From Planoprotostelium fungivorum (taxonomy: Eukaryota; Evosea; Variosea; Cavosteliida; Cavosteliaceae): 64,000 nucleotides of DNA. Below, piece after piece: positions 26,607-37,506 of this stretch. How positions within the stretch are numbered: the stretch's first letter is position 1; each line of letters starts with the position of its first letter. The translations under genes and the position numbers were made by a program. The stretch is from the NCBI GenBank assembly GCA_003024175.1, contig MDYQ01000003.1:124001-188000 (forward strand). Reading direction: 5' to 3'. Under the pieces are notes generated by a model. That model was not told the DNA's origin. It saw only the letters and a program-made list of their open reading frames with translations, and searched no databases.

Positions 26607-26888
26607 CCTGCCCCAAGAGCGAAAGTTTAACTTTGCATCTTCGAGGGGAAACAAGATCACGTCAAAGCAAGAGACAACGAGAACGGTGCGAGAGACAGTC
26701 GGTGATAACGTGAGAAGATGATGTGATGGAGATGTTGTTTTCTGATGGACGTTCCAGGTCATTTCGATTGTTGAAGACTGAACGGAATAAATGTAGAACT
26801 CGATTTTATTGCATGCGATGTCTCGCTCATCAAGTTGAATGGAGGGGACTGTCGAACAATGACACCGTTCGTGTTCGTCTCCATCTCA

Positions 26889-27175
26889 TTAGAAGGTGTC
26901 ATCGTCTCTGGGTGTTCTCCGTCTCACGTGACTATGACGACCGCCGCCTGGAGGCATATTGATGTGACGGGAGCGCAGCACAGAACAAGATGATATCACC
27001 GACACCTCTTCATCGTCGAGCTCTTCTTCGTCCTTCGTGTGTCTCGTCTCTCGAGGAAATTGATAGAGGTGTCGTATTTTCTGGAAACGAGAATTGATTC
27101 TTCCCAACTTGGGGTGATCCCCTCTCAACATCGCGACACCCACCTCTTAACTTGAACAAATTCAGCTCGCACCAT
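26889..27175 (-). CDS. Small hypothetical protein
   Basis: A minus-strand reading begins MVRAEFVQVKR at 27175 and continues, after a probable short intron, as GDHPKLGRINSRFQKIRHLY, QFPRETRHTKDEEELDDEEV and NMPPGGGRHSHVRRRTPRDD, ending DDDTF at 26889. Basic and acidic blocks suggest a nuclear or RNA-associated protein. No family recognised. The intron boundaries are unclear because the simplest one is only about 20 nt, so either the MVRAEF start or the internal MGVAML start may be right. Confidence 0.4.
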
Positions 27176-27811
27176 CTTCTCGTCACGTCGCGACACATTC
27201 GCCTTCGAAATCATCACCGATCTTTTTAACATCACTGGTCCGCCGCGACCTTATCTGTTGTCACGTTGCCTACTTCTCCTCCTCTTTACGCTCTCATCAT
27301 CGATCTGATGACCAGTACACTTTGTAAAAGGAGGCCTCTCTGATACGGTGATTGTCTACGTTCTTGAGGTGGAAGGAAGAAGAGACAACGTCTTGTATAG
27401 AACAAGCATAGAAACCGCAAAAAGAACGACCCGAATCATAAACAACGACGACAAGCAAAAAAACGGAAGGAGTTGTCGCAGTCTTCACACAGCCATCGGT
27501 GAAGGTTCACAACTATCGTGACACGAACGACGATCGAAGAGGTGAGAAATCTACGAGGGATATGAGGGATAGAGGATGTACATCTTGATGATGATGATGT
27601 GATCGATGTATTATCATCAGAGGAATATCGATTCGGATGGAGGCGACGAGATCCATATCAAACATAGATAATATATCCTCTGTATCCCATCTTCAACATC
27701 TTGATACATTATCATCACCTCTTCACAACACATGCGGTATCAGGATTGACGGATAGACAGAGGAGACTTTCTTTGAAACTTTTTTGAAATCTATCAAGAC
27801 CTACATCAATC
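27176..27811. other. Intergenic / leader region
   Basis: Upstream of the HA-repeat protein. A minus-strand open stretch at 27297-27488 (TTPSVFLLVVVVYDSGRSF) is hydrophobic but unsupported by flanking exons. An A/T-rich segment at 27650-27780 precedes the start at 27812 and probably contains its promoter. No RNA gene seen. Confidence 0.4.
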
Positions 27812-29943
27812 ATGGACTCACTCAATCTGAAGAAGCGATGGCTGACCGACCTCAAACAAGGTTAGACGTTCTCCCATCACTTCTCATCCTCTTCTCCATC
27901 ATCTGATCTTCGGCAAATCATCACGATATCATCTAACACCCTCAGAAACTGGCAAGAAGGACGAAGTTCCTCAAGAAGAGAAGAGAGAAAGCTTTAGCAG
28001 GCCTTCCGACAAGGTGAGTTCACATCTTCAACTCCATATATGGAGCTCACACCCGCAGACCCTTCGAGATGAATCACCCACCAACGGAGCCTCATCTCCG
28101 AATCTCAGCAGTGGAGAGGAAACCTCTCTGGTCGACGAAGGTGATGTCCAATCGTCGAAATGCATCGGAGCTCACCGATCCCTTCAGATCAGATGGACAA
28201 TCTCGGCAAGAGATCAAGAGACAAGACGGAAACCGGAGACTCGAAGATGAAGGTAATCACCCATACATATCATCATCATCCAACAGCCTCTGACGAACCC
28301 CTCAGAGGATGAAGAGCGAAGAATCAGAGCGTCTGAAACAGCTGGAACACCAGGTGACTTTCCCGCCAAAACACGTCGCTCATCATCCTTCAGTTGAGCG
28401 GCGTGAGGAAACGCATCGAATCAGAGAAGACGAAGAGGAACCACCTCGAGCAAGTCATCACGAGCATCAACCACTTTACAAACATCTACATCCACGGCAT
28501 GGCTCCTGTGGGTGTCTCATCATCTCATCTCATCTCACCCCCCTCAGACCGAGCTCATCATCATGCGTAAAGTCATCGTGCAAGAGGTACCGATGAGACC
28601 CATCGTGCAAGTCAAGTCATCTGCCAATGACTCAGATGAAGAGGGAGACGATGATGAGCAAGAGGATTCTCGCAGTGACAGGTGAGGCCCTCGGAGTTTC
28701 CGCGGCAAGCTGACGGGCGGTAGCGACGACGAGTACTGGATGGAGTGCTTCAGCGGAGTTTCCGCGTTCGTGAAGAGCAACGGAGATTTCCCGGCCTACG
28801 AGGACAACTCGGATCTCTTCCGCTGGCTCAACGATCAGGTCGATCATCATCAACATCATCGATCGTTCATCGTCCATCGTTCATCATGAAGGACGCGGAC
28901 GAGGAGCTGATGAGAAGACAGGTCAAGCGTAACAATCGTGGCACGATCAAGCAAGATCAGCTTCAGATGCTATCCGATCTCGGTTTCAACTTCAAGGTAC
29001 TTGACATCCAATTCGCATTCGCTGACGCATATTTCAGATCCGAAGAGCTCCCAAGGCCGAATGGGACAGACTCTTCGAGATGCTGGAGACGTTAAAGAGG
29101 GAGACCGGCTCATGCGAGGTGTCATGTCTTCTCATCCGTCACACCCTCTCACCTCGATAGGTCCCCCGAACGAAAAAGTACCAGTCTCTCTTCACGTGGG
29201 CCACGGAACAACGGAAGAACTCTCGCTACGGTAGATTGTCTCAGCAGAGAATCGAGCAGCTGAATGGCATCGGGTTCAATTGGGAAGAGGACAGCTGGCG
29301 TCCACACATTGCGAGGGAGCTGAGAGAGACACCGAGGGAGCCAGTCGTGAGGGAGAAGAAGAAGGAGGAGGTGAGGGAGGAGTGGCAGGTTGTAGATTGA
29401 CGGGGGATAGCCCGTGAGCAACGGCCAGGAGAGCTCCGGGGATAATTCTCCGTCCTACGTGGACGGAAACGACAACGGAGGTTCGGAATCGGACTCGGAC
29501 TCGGAATCCAAGGAGAGTCCGAAGTCCAGGGGCGCCAACTTCAGGAGGAAATCGAAGACCGAGCGTGAGTCATCTACAGCGTTGTAGATGGAGTTAGATT
29601 AAATGGAGGTAGAATACGACCTGTGGACGGAGAGATACAAGCAGCTGAAAGAGTTTCAACAAGAGAACGGACACTGTAAGCCGTCGAGGTGAGGGGAGGC
29701 CGGGGGAGGAGAGGGAGTGACTCGTTGTAGATCGATACGCTGCAGTGGAGCCAACAAATCGTTGGGAGTGTGGGTGGCCACCATGCGAAACAAGAAGAAG
29801 AAGGGAAAGCTTACGGAGGAGCAGATACGAGTGAGCATCTTTCTGATGGACGATCGACATGGACATGATGAAGATGGATCGACTGACATGTTTTGCAGAA
29901 ACTAGAGCGCATTGGATTTGAGTGGAATGCAGCCAGACGATAA
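27812..29943 (+). CDS. Protein with three helicase-associated (HA) repeats
   Basis: Starts MDSLNLKKRWLTDLKQ. The first third is charged and partly coiled (SEESERLKQLEHQ, LSGVRKRIESEKTKRNHLEQ, EEGDDDEQEDSRSD). Three HA-type helical repeats (PF03457-like) follow: YWMECFSGVSAFVKSNGDFP to LSDLGFNFK; WDRLFEMLETLKRETGSCEV to IEQLNGIGFNWEED; and LWTERYKQLKEFQQENGHCK to GVWVATMRNKKKKGKLTEEQ then LERIGFEWNAARR. Each has the W..Q(R)....G.L...RI..L..IGF.W signature. HA repeats are thought to bind nucleic acid, and no helicase motor is present. About 13 introns; the one near 29573 carries a 16-bp palindrome and another ends CGTTGTAG at 29730. Confidence 0.82.
29573..29588. repeat. 16-bp near-palindrome in an HA-protein intron
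   Basis: TCTACAGCGTTGTAGA has one mismatch to a perfect palindrome. It lies inside the intron that starts GTGAGTCATC after RRKSKTE. Confidence 0.8.
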
Positions 29944-30024
29944 ATAAACATGTGTTGTTCAAGGTGGTCCTCTCAATGATACATCCATGTGACATCATCC
30001 TACGATGTAGATCATTGTGTTTAT

Positions 30025-30697
30025 CTACACTTTGTATTTGTATCCAGAGTTCAGAAGGGGCACGTATTCGTCATCGCTTCTCCTTGCACTCTGAAACCAA
30101 GAGATGGAGGCACAGACAGTGGCGATGAGAATGAAGAAGAGGCCGACGACTTGGACACCGTAACCGGCGGGGATAACTGCATCATGGTGGCCAGTCCCGT
30201 CCAGGAGGATCTGATAGTGCTTGGTGTAGACTCCAACAGAGGCTGCGAAATGTAAGAGATTCAATCGATGATAGAGAAACGTGAGAGAATCGAAGAAGGG
30301 ACTCACTGGCGGCACAGGTGACGGACAAGAGAGACAGGATGGTGGTGACGGCAGTCCAGGCGCGTCCATATCTGGCGGAGGCAGAGGCGGAGATCATAGT
30401 CAACAGGATGAAGAGGAGGTTTCCACAGGCGAAGCCGAAAGCGGTGTATCTCATGTGCTTGGCGCTCTCCGCAGCTCCTTCAGTGACGATGAATTCAGTA
30501 TCATAAGAGTAGAAGCCAGGCTGTCTACCACAGCCAAGCGCGTAGATTCTATCTGGGTAGAAGAGGCGGATGCAAGCTCCATTTCCACCGTCCTTCTTAT
30601 CGATTGTGGCGTTCCACGGAAGCACGAATGCGACGGCGAAGGTGAGGAGAGCGAAGGCGACGAAGACGTTGGCTGCGACGTTGCTGCTGCGGGTCAT
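30025..30697 (-). CDS. Four-helix membrane protein (tetraspan/claudin-like topology)
   Basis: Starts MTRSSNVAANVFVAFALLTF, followed by hydrophobic helix 1 (ending VAFVLPWNATID). An extracellular loop with paired cysteines (GACIRLFYPDRIYALGCGRQ) precedes helix 2 (YTAFGFACGNLLFILLTMIS), helix 3 (AWTAVTTILSLLSVTCAA) and, after one intron, helix 4 (GYGVQVVGLFFILIATVCAS). The tail SDDEYVPLLNSGYKYKV is cytosolic and tyrosine-rich. The topology resembles PMP22/claudin-type tetraspans but no diagnostic motif is present. Its ATG overlaps the stop of the upstream ASCH gene on the same strand by four bases. Confidence 0.75.
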
Positions 30698-31137
30698 CGT
30701 GGAAAGATTGAATGAATGGTTGTCCGCAGTTGTTCGTTTGTTTTCGCGGTTGGACACGAAAAAGAAGTGAAGGAAGAACTTTCGATCTTTATTTCAAACA
30801 CGATGACACCCATCTTGTGTTCTTCCTCTCTGTAACGAGGGAATCCTCTATATATCTCCAGTCCCTCTTCAATTGTCTCGATACCTGGCAAGAGGGCCGC
30901 CACACCCAAAGCGTTGAACATTTCATCGAACGAGGAGAATCTCAAGCACTGGAGAACCCTTACACGAATAGAGTCTTGTCCCTCCGTTTGGAAGGTGATG
31001 GTGTCATCACGCCTGATGTTATGAACTTCTCCATCATTGAGACGTCCTTCGTAAAGCTTCTTGCCTTCTCTGATGAGATGAAACCAACGCGATTGAACGT
31101 GGAGAATGTGGTTGACGGACCGATTGCTCTTGAGCAT
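30694..31137 (-). CDS. ASCH-domain (PUA-like) protein
   Basis: An intronless frame of 147 residues starting MLKSNRSVNHILHVQSRWFH. The LHVQSRWFHLIREGKKLYEG and RLNDGEVHNIRRDDTITF segments fit the ASCH fold (K/SxWF.LI..GKK..EGRL...). ASCH domains bind RNA or nucleotides and occur with transcription coactivators. The C-terminal part (MGVIVFEIKIESSSFTSFS onward) is less conserved-looking. Odd points are an AATAAA (complement of 30788-30793) inside the coding region and a TGA stop that overlaps the ATG of the next gene (ATGA). It is divergent from the amine oxidase with a 64-bp spacer. Confidence 0.78.
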   Translation of the reverse strand: MLKSNRSVNHILHVQSRWFHLIREGKKLYEGRLNDGEVHNIRRDDTITFQTEGQDSIRVRVLQCLRFSSFDEMFNALGVAALLPGIETIEEGLEIYRGFPRYREEEHKMGVIVFEIKIESSSFTSFSCPTAKTNEQLRTTIHSIFPR

Positions 31138-31201
31138 CGTAATGGTCGCAAAAGATTGAGATCGGAAATCACATCACATCACATCACGAAAATCAGCGAG
31201 C
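31138..31201. promoter_or_regulatory. 64-bp divergent promoter with tandem ATCAC
   Basis: The spacer between the ASCH (minus) and amine oxidase (plus) start codons contains ATCACATCACATCACATCAC at 31168-31187. The reverse complement of this 20-mer occurs exactly at 34551-34570 in another divergent promoter. Confidence 0.6.
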
Positions 31202-32913
31202 ATGAGCGTCAAAACTGTGGCGATTATTGGAGCTGGAATGTCAGGTCTGACCTGCGCCCGCGTTCTCTCTGAAAAAATGGGGCAGGGAGTGAAAATCATC
31301 GTCTTGGAGGCTTATAAGGTGCTGAGCGCTCATCTGTTCCTTCTGACGGACATAGACCATTGGTGGTCGCACACGTACGCATCATTTCGATGACGGCTCC
31401 TCTATCGATCTGGGTGCATCGTGGATTCACGGCTCAGAGGGGAACCCAATGATGGATCTTGCAACACGCTACCAAGTAGAATTGAGCCCTCTGTCAGCTG
31501 AAGATGCTGTCTTCGAATACACATTTGACGTAGATGGTGATTGAATGTGGTGAGTGTAATATTGAATGAGACGCAGGCAGAAGAGTAGATGATGAGGTCG
31601 ATCGATATGTCACATCCGAGATGGAATCCATGTTCGAGCGGATCTCTCGACATTGTCGAGAACAAGAGGTAGATGTACCGATGGAGGAGGCCATCACATC
31701 ATCTGGCGCGCTCGAGAAGACTATCTCTCACATCATCGAAAGATTTCGCTCCCATCCCTATTGTGATGGACGGTGAGCACCTCACCAGCTCGCGTCAACA
31801 TCTCATCATCTCCAGCGACGCCGATCGCCTCCTGCGCAACCTCTGCATGGTCAAATTGAACCACTTTGAAGGGTACGAAGGGGCCATGCTGAACCAAGTA
31901 TCAGCAAAGAACCATCACCTCTACGAATTGTTTCCTGGTGAAGATCGCTACGTGCTCGGAGGCTACGATATCATATTAGAGGGACAGAAGAGAGACGTCT
32001 TGATGAACAGTCCGGACTCTGTTGTTTTGACGGGTCACTCTGTTGACAACATCAAGAAGGTGAGATCATCATGTGATGCTGATGATGACGTAAACAGGTG
32101 GAGAGATCAGGGAAGATTTTAGTGAGTGGGAGTAGTATGAACAGCCCCTTTCGCTACGAAGTGGATGCCGCAGTCGTCACGGCCTCCCTGGGAGCGTTGC
32201 GCTCCGCTGCCATCAAATTCACTCCCCAATTACCGACAGAGAAGACGAGAGTCATCAAGAAGAGAGGCTTCGGTCTGATCAACAAGGTCAGTCTAGTACA
32301 CATCTCTCCCTCCTCACACGTCCACAGGTCTTCCTCGAGTTCACCGAGGCCTTCTGGGAGCCCTGTGGATGCTGGATCTCTTATTCTTGCGACAATCGAC
32401 GAGAATCAGCGACATTCTGCAACCTCAACTTTTACGGCCACAAGAAAAACATTTTGTGTGCGTTTTATCTGGGACAAGCGGCAAAGGAGATCGAGATAGA
32501 GAGTGAAGACGAAACCACGCGACGCGCTTTAGATGTCTTGTCTATGCACTGGGGAGAGAAAGTGGAGAAAACTTTTTTGAGAGCGGTAAGAACGGCTTGG
32601 TATTCAGACCCACAAGCTCTGGGTGAGTGTCACATCACAGACGTGATGAAGATCATGTTGCATCGTATCATCGTGATGATCATGAGAAATTGCATCTGAT
32701 GAGACGAAAGGTGCTTACTCTTTCACTGCAACAGACGACGTAGCGAATGATATCGAAGAGCTGGCGAGGCCCTTGGAGTGGGGTGTCTTCTTTGCCGGAG
32801 AGGCCACAGAGACCCACCACTTCAGTACGGCACACGGGGCATTAATGAGTGGAGAGAGGGAGGCAACCAACGTCTATCAATTCCTATCGAAGACAATAGA
32901 CCACACGGGATAA
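31202..32913 (+). CDS. FAD-dependent amine oxidase (polyamine oxidase/LSD-like)
   Basis: Starts MSVKTVAIIGAGMSGLTCAR, the Rossmann GxGxxG FAD-binding motif, followed by ILEA-type VKIIVLEA. Other family motifs are DLGASWIHGSEGNPMMDL (about 31415), MVKLNHFEGYEGAMLNQV, DRYVLGGYDIILEG, AAVVTASLGALR (32170), KRGFGLINKVFLEFTEAFWE and the C-terminal flavin motif WGVFFAGEATETHHFSTAHG (about 32780). It ends SKTIDHTG. About 470 residues and eight introns. It probably oxidises polyamines, given the family, but the substrate is not determined by motifs. A spermidine synthase lies 16 kb away. Confidence 0.9.
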
Positions 32914-33095
32914 ACAGTTTGATTTCGCTCGATCTACAGCATCTCATATTTCCCTCTCATCTTTCCAGTACATATCTCGCTTCACTTGACGTATCAACTT
33001 TTTCTTTCTCACAATCGTAAGGTCATCCAACTGTTCTCCCCGATGACTCATCATCATGACAGTCATCTTACAAAAAGATTCGAACATTCGATACT

Positions 33096-34518
33096 TTATA
33101 TGAAAGAGGCCACTTTCTGTCCAACGAGTGACCCCAGATTGTTGCCAAGCAACCACATGATCATCCTCATCATCTTCGTGTCCATGCCAACCGAATAGAC
33201 ACCTTTCCACGTCAGAAATGTCGACACCGTTTCCGGGCGAAAACGAACGATGTCCCCTGTCGACACACCTAACGGGCGAGGTGACTCGAGTGCGTGCGTG
33301 ACTGCCCTCCACACTTCCCTCTCTCTCGTGCGTAACGGCCGTACGATGAAGAAAAACCGGCGAAATACCGCAGCCGGCTGCACACGTGATACTCTGCAGT
33401 ACCTACGTCGTCTGCTGTCATCCAAGTGTCTGGGTTGTCCTCTAATTTGACAGAGTCTTCTGCGTGGCCGTTCGATTCGGAGTAGGTGTAGAATGGGTCT
33501 GCATGAGTGAGTGAGAGTTCGATCTACAACGAGCCACCTCCGGCGAGAACGAGGCCGGCCTCGATGTTGGATACGGAGAGACCGAGGGGGGACATCTCTG
33601 TCATCATCACTCTCGATGTCATGTTCAGAGCCGCTTTCGTGGAGGAGATGAGGCCCATGACGGGTAGAGGTGTGAAGCCTGTGTGTCATCAGCGTCACCA
33701 TATCTTGTCTCTCGGACACCGTCGTCTCATCTCGACGGTGATGGAACACTGCAGAAGATGTGATGGCGTCACCTGCGATGGAGCCCATATGGAGGACTCT
33801 ACCTCCTGGAATACGAAGGAGAAGAGAGAGAAAATCTCTCGTCACGTCGAGAGGGGTGAAGTAGTTGTCATCAAAGACTTGTCGGATGCAGTTGTAAGTC
33901 GAAGCGGAGAAAAGCATGGAACGTCCCGTCGTTCCACAGTTGATGAGAGCGTGGAGCCTCCATCTCTCTTCTGTTAATATCTAGAGAGGTTCGATCATCG
34001 ATGGTGACGAGCGATTTCTGATCACCTCTCGAATGACCGTCAGAGTGGCGTCTCTTCTCGTAGAAGATGAAGCATCCCAGACGAGTGGTAAGAGTTTCCC
34101 TCTCATCTTCTCTGTCTTGGTACGCTTCTTCCATCCCTCTAAGAGTTCAATCGATTCATCTGTGTTTGAAACCATGGCAAAGACAGTGTAACCTCTGTCA
34201 CTCAGTTTGAAGGCGAGATATCTGAACCATCGTTGAGTGACTTGAATCCTTGTGCACAACGATGATGATGATGGTGACGATTCACCTTCCAATGCCTTGG
34301 TGAGCGAAGGTGACGATGACGGCCGATCTTGAGCGATCGACGCGGGGTAATGGTTCGATCCGTAAGAAGATGGAAATCAGAGTGAACAGGAACCTCTCCA
34401 ATCGATCAATGAAGAGTGAGATCCATTCAGCGAGGGTTAATATGACACATAGAAGATATTTGACCAAAACCATTGATCGATCATGGGAAAACTCTGGGTC
34501 CGTGGATTGGTGGCTCAC
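33096..34518 (-). CDS. Membrane-anchored short-chain dehydrogenase/reductase
   Basis: The N-terminus MSHQSTDPEFSHDRSMVLVK leads into a hydrophobic anchor (YLLCVILTLAEWISLFIDRL, FLFTLISIFLRI). The SDR cofactor motif is SAVIVTFAHQGIG (a variant of TGxxxGIG) plus RYLAFKLSDRGYTVFAMVSN. Later segments are LHALINCGTTG, RDFLSLLLRIPGGRVLHMGS (catalytic-serine strand), PVMGLISSTKAALNM and SVSNIEAGLVLAGG. The topology is like retinol/11-beta-HSD-type SDRs. The position of the usual YxxxK tyrosine reads ISSTK, so the catalytic Tyr appears replaced by Ile. The end is VGQKVASFI. About six introns. One carries the CGTTGTAGATC motif at 33533. Confidence 0.75.
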
Positions 34519-34591
34519 GTTGATTTATTTCATTTTATTGTTCCGACCACGTGATGTGATGTGATGTGATTATTCATTTCAACGAGGCAAC
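34519..34591. promoter_or_regulatory. 73-bp divergent promoter with tandem GTGAT
   Basis: The spacer between the SDR (minus) and Cmc2 (plus) starts contains CACGTG followed by GTGATGTGATGTGATGTGAT (34551-34570). This is the exact reverse complement of a 20-mer in the ASCH/amine oxidase promoter. An A/T-rich TTGATTTATTTCATTTTATT tract precedes it. Confidence 0.6.
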
Positions 34592-34871
34592 ATGCATCCT
34601 CCACTGGACCTTCACTTACATGACCGGTGAGTCGTTTGTGATAGAGACGATGTTGAAGATGAAAACGCAGGTGTAAGAAGGAGATCATGGCACTGCACAC
34701 CTGTCACGCAGAGAATCCATACAAGAAATTCATAGGAGAATGCAACGATGTTCGTCGAGTCTTAGACAAATGCCTCCAATTAGAGGTAATAACATTTCCA
34801 TCTTCTTCTACCATCACGTGACACCTCTTCAGTTTGACGACAAGATGGAAGAGCGTAAGACCATGTTGTGA
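34592..34871 (+). CDS. cmc2: Cmc2-like mitochondrial COX-assembly protein
   Basis: Three exons give MHPPLDLHLHDRCKKEIMAL, HTCHAENPYKKFIGECNDVR, RVLDKCLQLEFDDKMEERKT, ML. The twin cysteine arrangement (RCKKEIMALHTC, GECNDVRRVLDKC: two CX9C pairs) and the MHP..L..HLH start are diagnostic of Cmc2, an intermembrane-space protein imported by the Mia40 route and needed for cytochrome oxidase assembly. 62 residues. The first intron starts GTGAGTCGTTTG after the Arg codon at 34626. No exon is long enough to stand out as an open frame, so it is easily missed. Confidence 0.88.
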
Positions 34872-35095
34872 GTGATTGTTTCCTCTCCGCGTCACATCTT
34901 GACATCGTATCAGAAAGGCAAAGAGAGAGAGTCGATGATGGATACGAATGTAAAGATCAAATGAGACGATCGGAGGCTTCTGAACGTCCTTTTGTTGTGC
35001 GTAATACAGAACCCTCATCATCACCAGAGATCATCATCGCATTCCACTCGTCCATGACTCATTCCGTTACTGTCTACCTCTATATACACAACAAT

Positions 35096-36746
35096 TTATA
35101 TTCTATTCGATATCAATGGTTCTCTACACGGGCTAGACCCTCTGCCCCGCTCTTTCTCTACTTCTCTCTTCTTTGTCGACTGCCCATCATCCTTCTTGCC
35201 TTCTGTCGACATTTCTTCCTTCATCTTCTGGCTCAGCCTCTTCTGCACTTCCAACTGTTGGGTCAAGAGACAGATTTGGTCGGACAGTCTGGCCATTCTC
35301 TTCGTCTTGTGTTCACTCTCCTGTTCTCGATGAGCCAGTGACATCGTGATGATGACATTACCTTCTGATACAGGTCTGCCTGTTGTCGAAGGGCTTTCAA
35401 TTCTCTCTGCATGGAGTCGTGATCGTCTCGGGCTCGTTGCATTCTCTCCTTCACTTCCGTCTCTGATGACTGCTTCGCGGCGCTGACAGAGTCAGCGGAA
35501 AGATTCGCCGTTACAATCGAGTCGACTCACTCTGTATTCCTCGCCATTTCTCTCTCCAAATTCTGCCTCATCGTCTTCTCATCTTGCACTTGGACGGTGA
35601 GAGTGTGGACCAACTCCTCCAACGCCTTCTTCGTCTTCTATTCCTTCTCAGTCTTCTACAGTCTTCTAGTTCCTCACGTCTCTTCCTGGATCTTTTCTGA
35701 GAGCATAAGTGGTGCATCGCTTGCACAGTTTAGGAGTACTCGACGTTCCTTCTATCTGCTGCCTTAGAGCTGCGAATTTTGCTTGCATTTCCATCAGAGT
35801 TGCCTGCAGGGCGGCATTTTCCCGCTCTTTTTCTTCGAAGGACTGAGAGCGGAGTGGAGGTGAAGACTCTTGTGATCTTAACATTCCCTTTTCAAGTTTC
35901 AGCGATGACGATCGCGAGTGACGATCATGATGACGGTGTCGCTTACCTTTAATAGGGAACACTCTTCTCTCAATAAGACGACCGTGTTCGTTTCATCTCT
36001 CAGTGTTGCCCTCACGATCTCGTTCTGACTCTTCAGGCTGGCCATCTACAACGAGTCAACACCGAAACCACCGCGAAATATCACCTCGATCTCCAAGTTC
36101 ATCGTCTTAGCCCTAGCCTCGACAACAGCCTTCTCCATCTGTTGGATGACTCTCTTCTGATCAGATAGGACGCTCTTAAGACTCTGGTTCTCGTTCGCAA
36201 CATCATCTTCGGTGTCACCCCGATCGGCGGCATCGAGAGGGATCTCGATGAGACTCTCCATCTTTCTTGGGGTGGTATCTGATGGATTGTTTGTGTCTGT
36301 CTCTGGATCGGTCGAGGGTCTCTGCTCTGTTTACGCATGAGGAATGAGAAGGTGTTGCGCAAGTGATCACCTTTTAATGATCTGATCTCATCCAGTAATT
36401 CGACCTCTCTCAATGCATGCTCTCGAATCTGGGCCTTGGCATCTTCGAAATCGGCTCGAAGCTCATCTTTTTTGGGTGAGAATGATGAACGTTAATGTCA
36501 ACTGTGGTGATCACCGTATGCAAGTTGGCTGCTGATACTCTCTCGGCGAATCTGTTGTAGAAGGCCATCTAAGACGTTAGTGGGTGAATCATCTCTACTC
36601 CTTTTCATCATCTTGCTCTCTGATGCCTTCCTCGCCATCATCATCTGTTTTGTATCGTCAGTGATGTCTTGGAGACAGTTGTCAGCTCGAATGTGTTGCA
36701 GACGCAACAGTTGAATGTAAGTGACGCTCACGTGTATGTCTGCCAT
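35096..36746 (-). CDS. Coiled-coil protein
   Basis: Starts MADIHVSVTYIQLLRLQHIR at 36746 and is almost wholly coiled-coil through the exons: ITDDTKQMMMARKASESKMM, VLDGLLQQIRRESIS, NQSLKSVLSDQKRVIQQMEK, AVVEARAKTMNLEIE, ENAALQATLMEMQAKFAALR, ERMQRARDDHDSMQRELKAL, RQQADLYQK, ARLSDQICLLTQQLEVQKRL. The C-terminus SSPCREPLISNRI is short and non-helical. Heptads are visible in each. No recognised family; a centrosomal, tethering or cytoskeletal role is possible. About eight introns, one with CTACAACGAGTC at 36045. The tail lies 225 bp beyond the Cmc2 stop, which converges on it. Confidence 0.7.
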
Positions 36747-37506
36747 GTCTAGGTGTATGTCTCTTCGTTGCGTCGTGCGTGGAGTGTGATCGATGATGCT
36801 GGTGGAAAATTGCGTCTTCTCTCCTTCTTAAGGAAATCTACAACCACCCAATCGCAGGTCATTCATCCCTGAATCTAGGGCGAAATTTACCATGTTCCGA
36901 GAACCACATGCATAGACTCACGCACGGGGCTTCCAACACATAAGATTGTGGTCCTCTTCCTCGTCTGAACCTTTCACATGCAGTCCGTGCAGCGTCCGCC
37001 TCGAGAAGACTTCTATTTCCATGCGGAAAAATGGAGCGGACCCGCTTTCCGTTCACTTTTGACACGAATGGAGCGATGATGCAGCCTCCGTTAGAACATG
37101 ATCAGCCGACAACACCACGCTCGGCGTCGTCTATTCTTGATCGCAATCGCTACCACCTCGGAGATATAAGTAGCCCCGACATAAAGTTAAGAGGTTGTCA
37201 CTTGAAGAGCGCTGGCTAGGGTGTAAACAGAGCGCTGAGAGGTATAATCACGTCCAAGCCCTTTGGGTTATTCCTGTGAACGCGTAAACTTGGTTCTTTC
37301 AGAGTTTAAAACATATTTTCGGTAACTCACGCTTCCACAGCTGTACAGGAAGTACCCGCCTTGTACGTTTGGCCAGGTCAACGGAGGCTGAGATGAGCAC
37401 ACCAATCATGAACTGTGAAGATCAAACTAGTTTAAATCTCATTATGATAATATTGTTCAAGTTTTTGTTCTGATAAAAGTCAACCGAAGAGGGCAGGCAC
37501 AAGTAG
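36747..37506. other. Intergenic with a doubtful 62-residue ORF
   Basis: Between two outward-facing genes. An open frame at 37031-37219 (plus) reads MERTRFPFTFDTNGAMMQPP ... SILDRNRYHLGDISSPDIKL with protein-like composition and no homologue I recognise. Otherwise nothing is supported. An A/T-rich part at 37420-37500 precedes the beta-helix gene. Confidence 0.35.
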
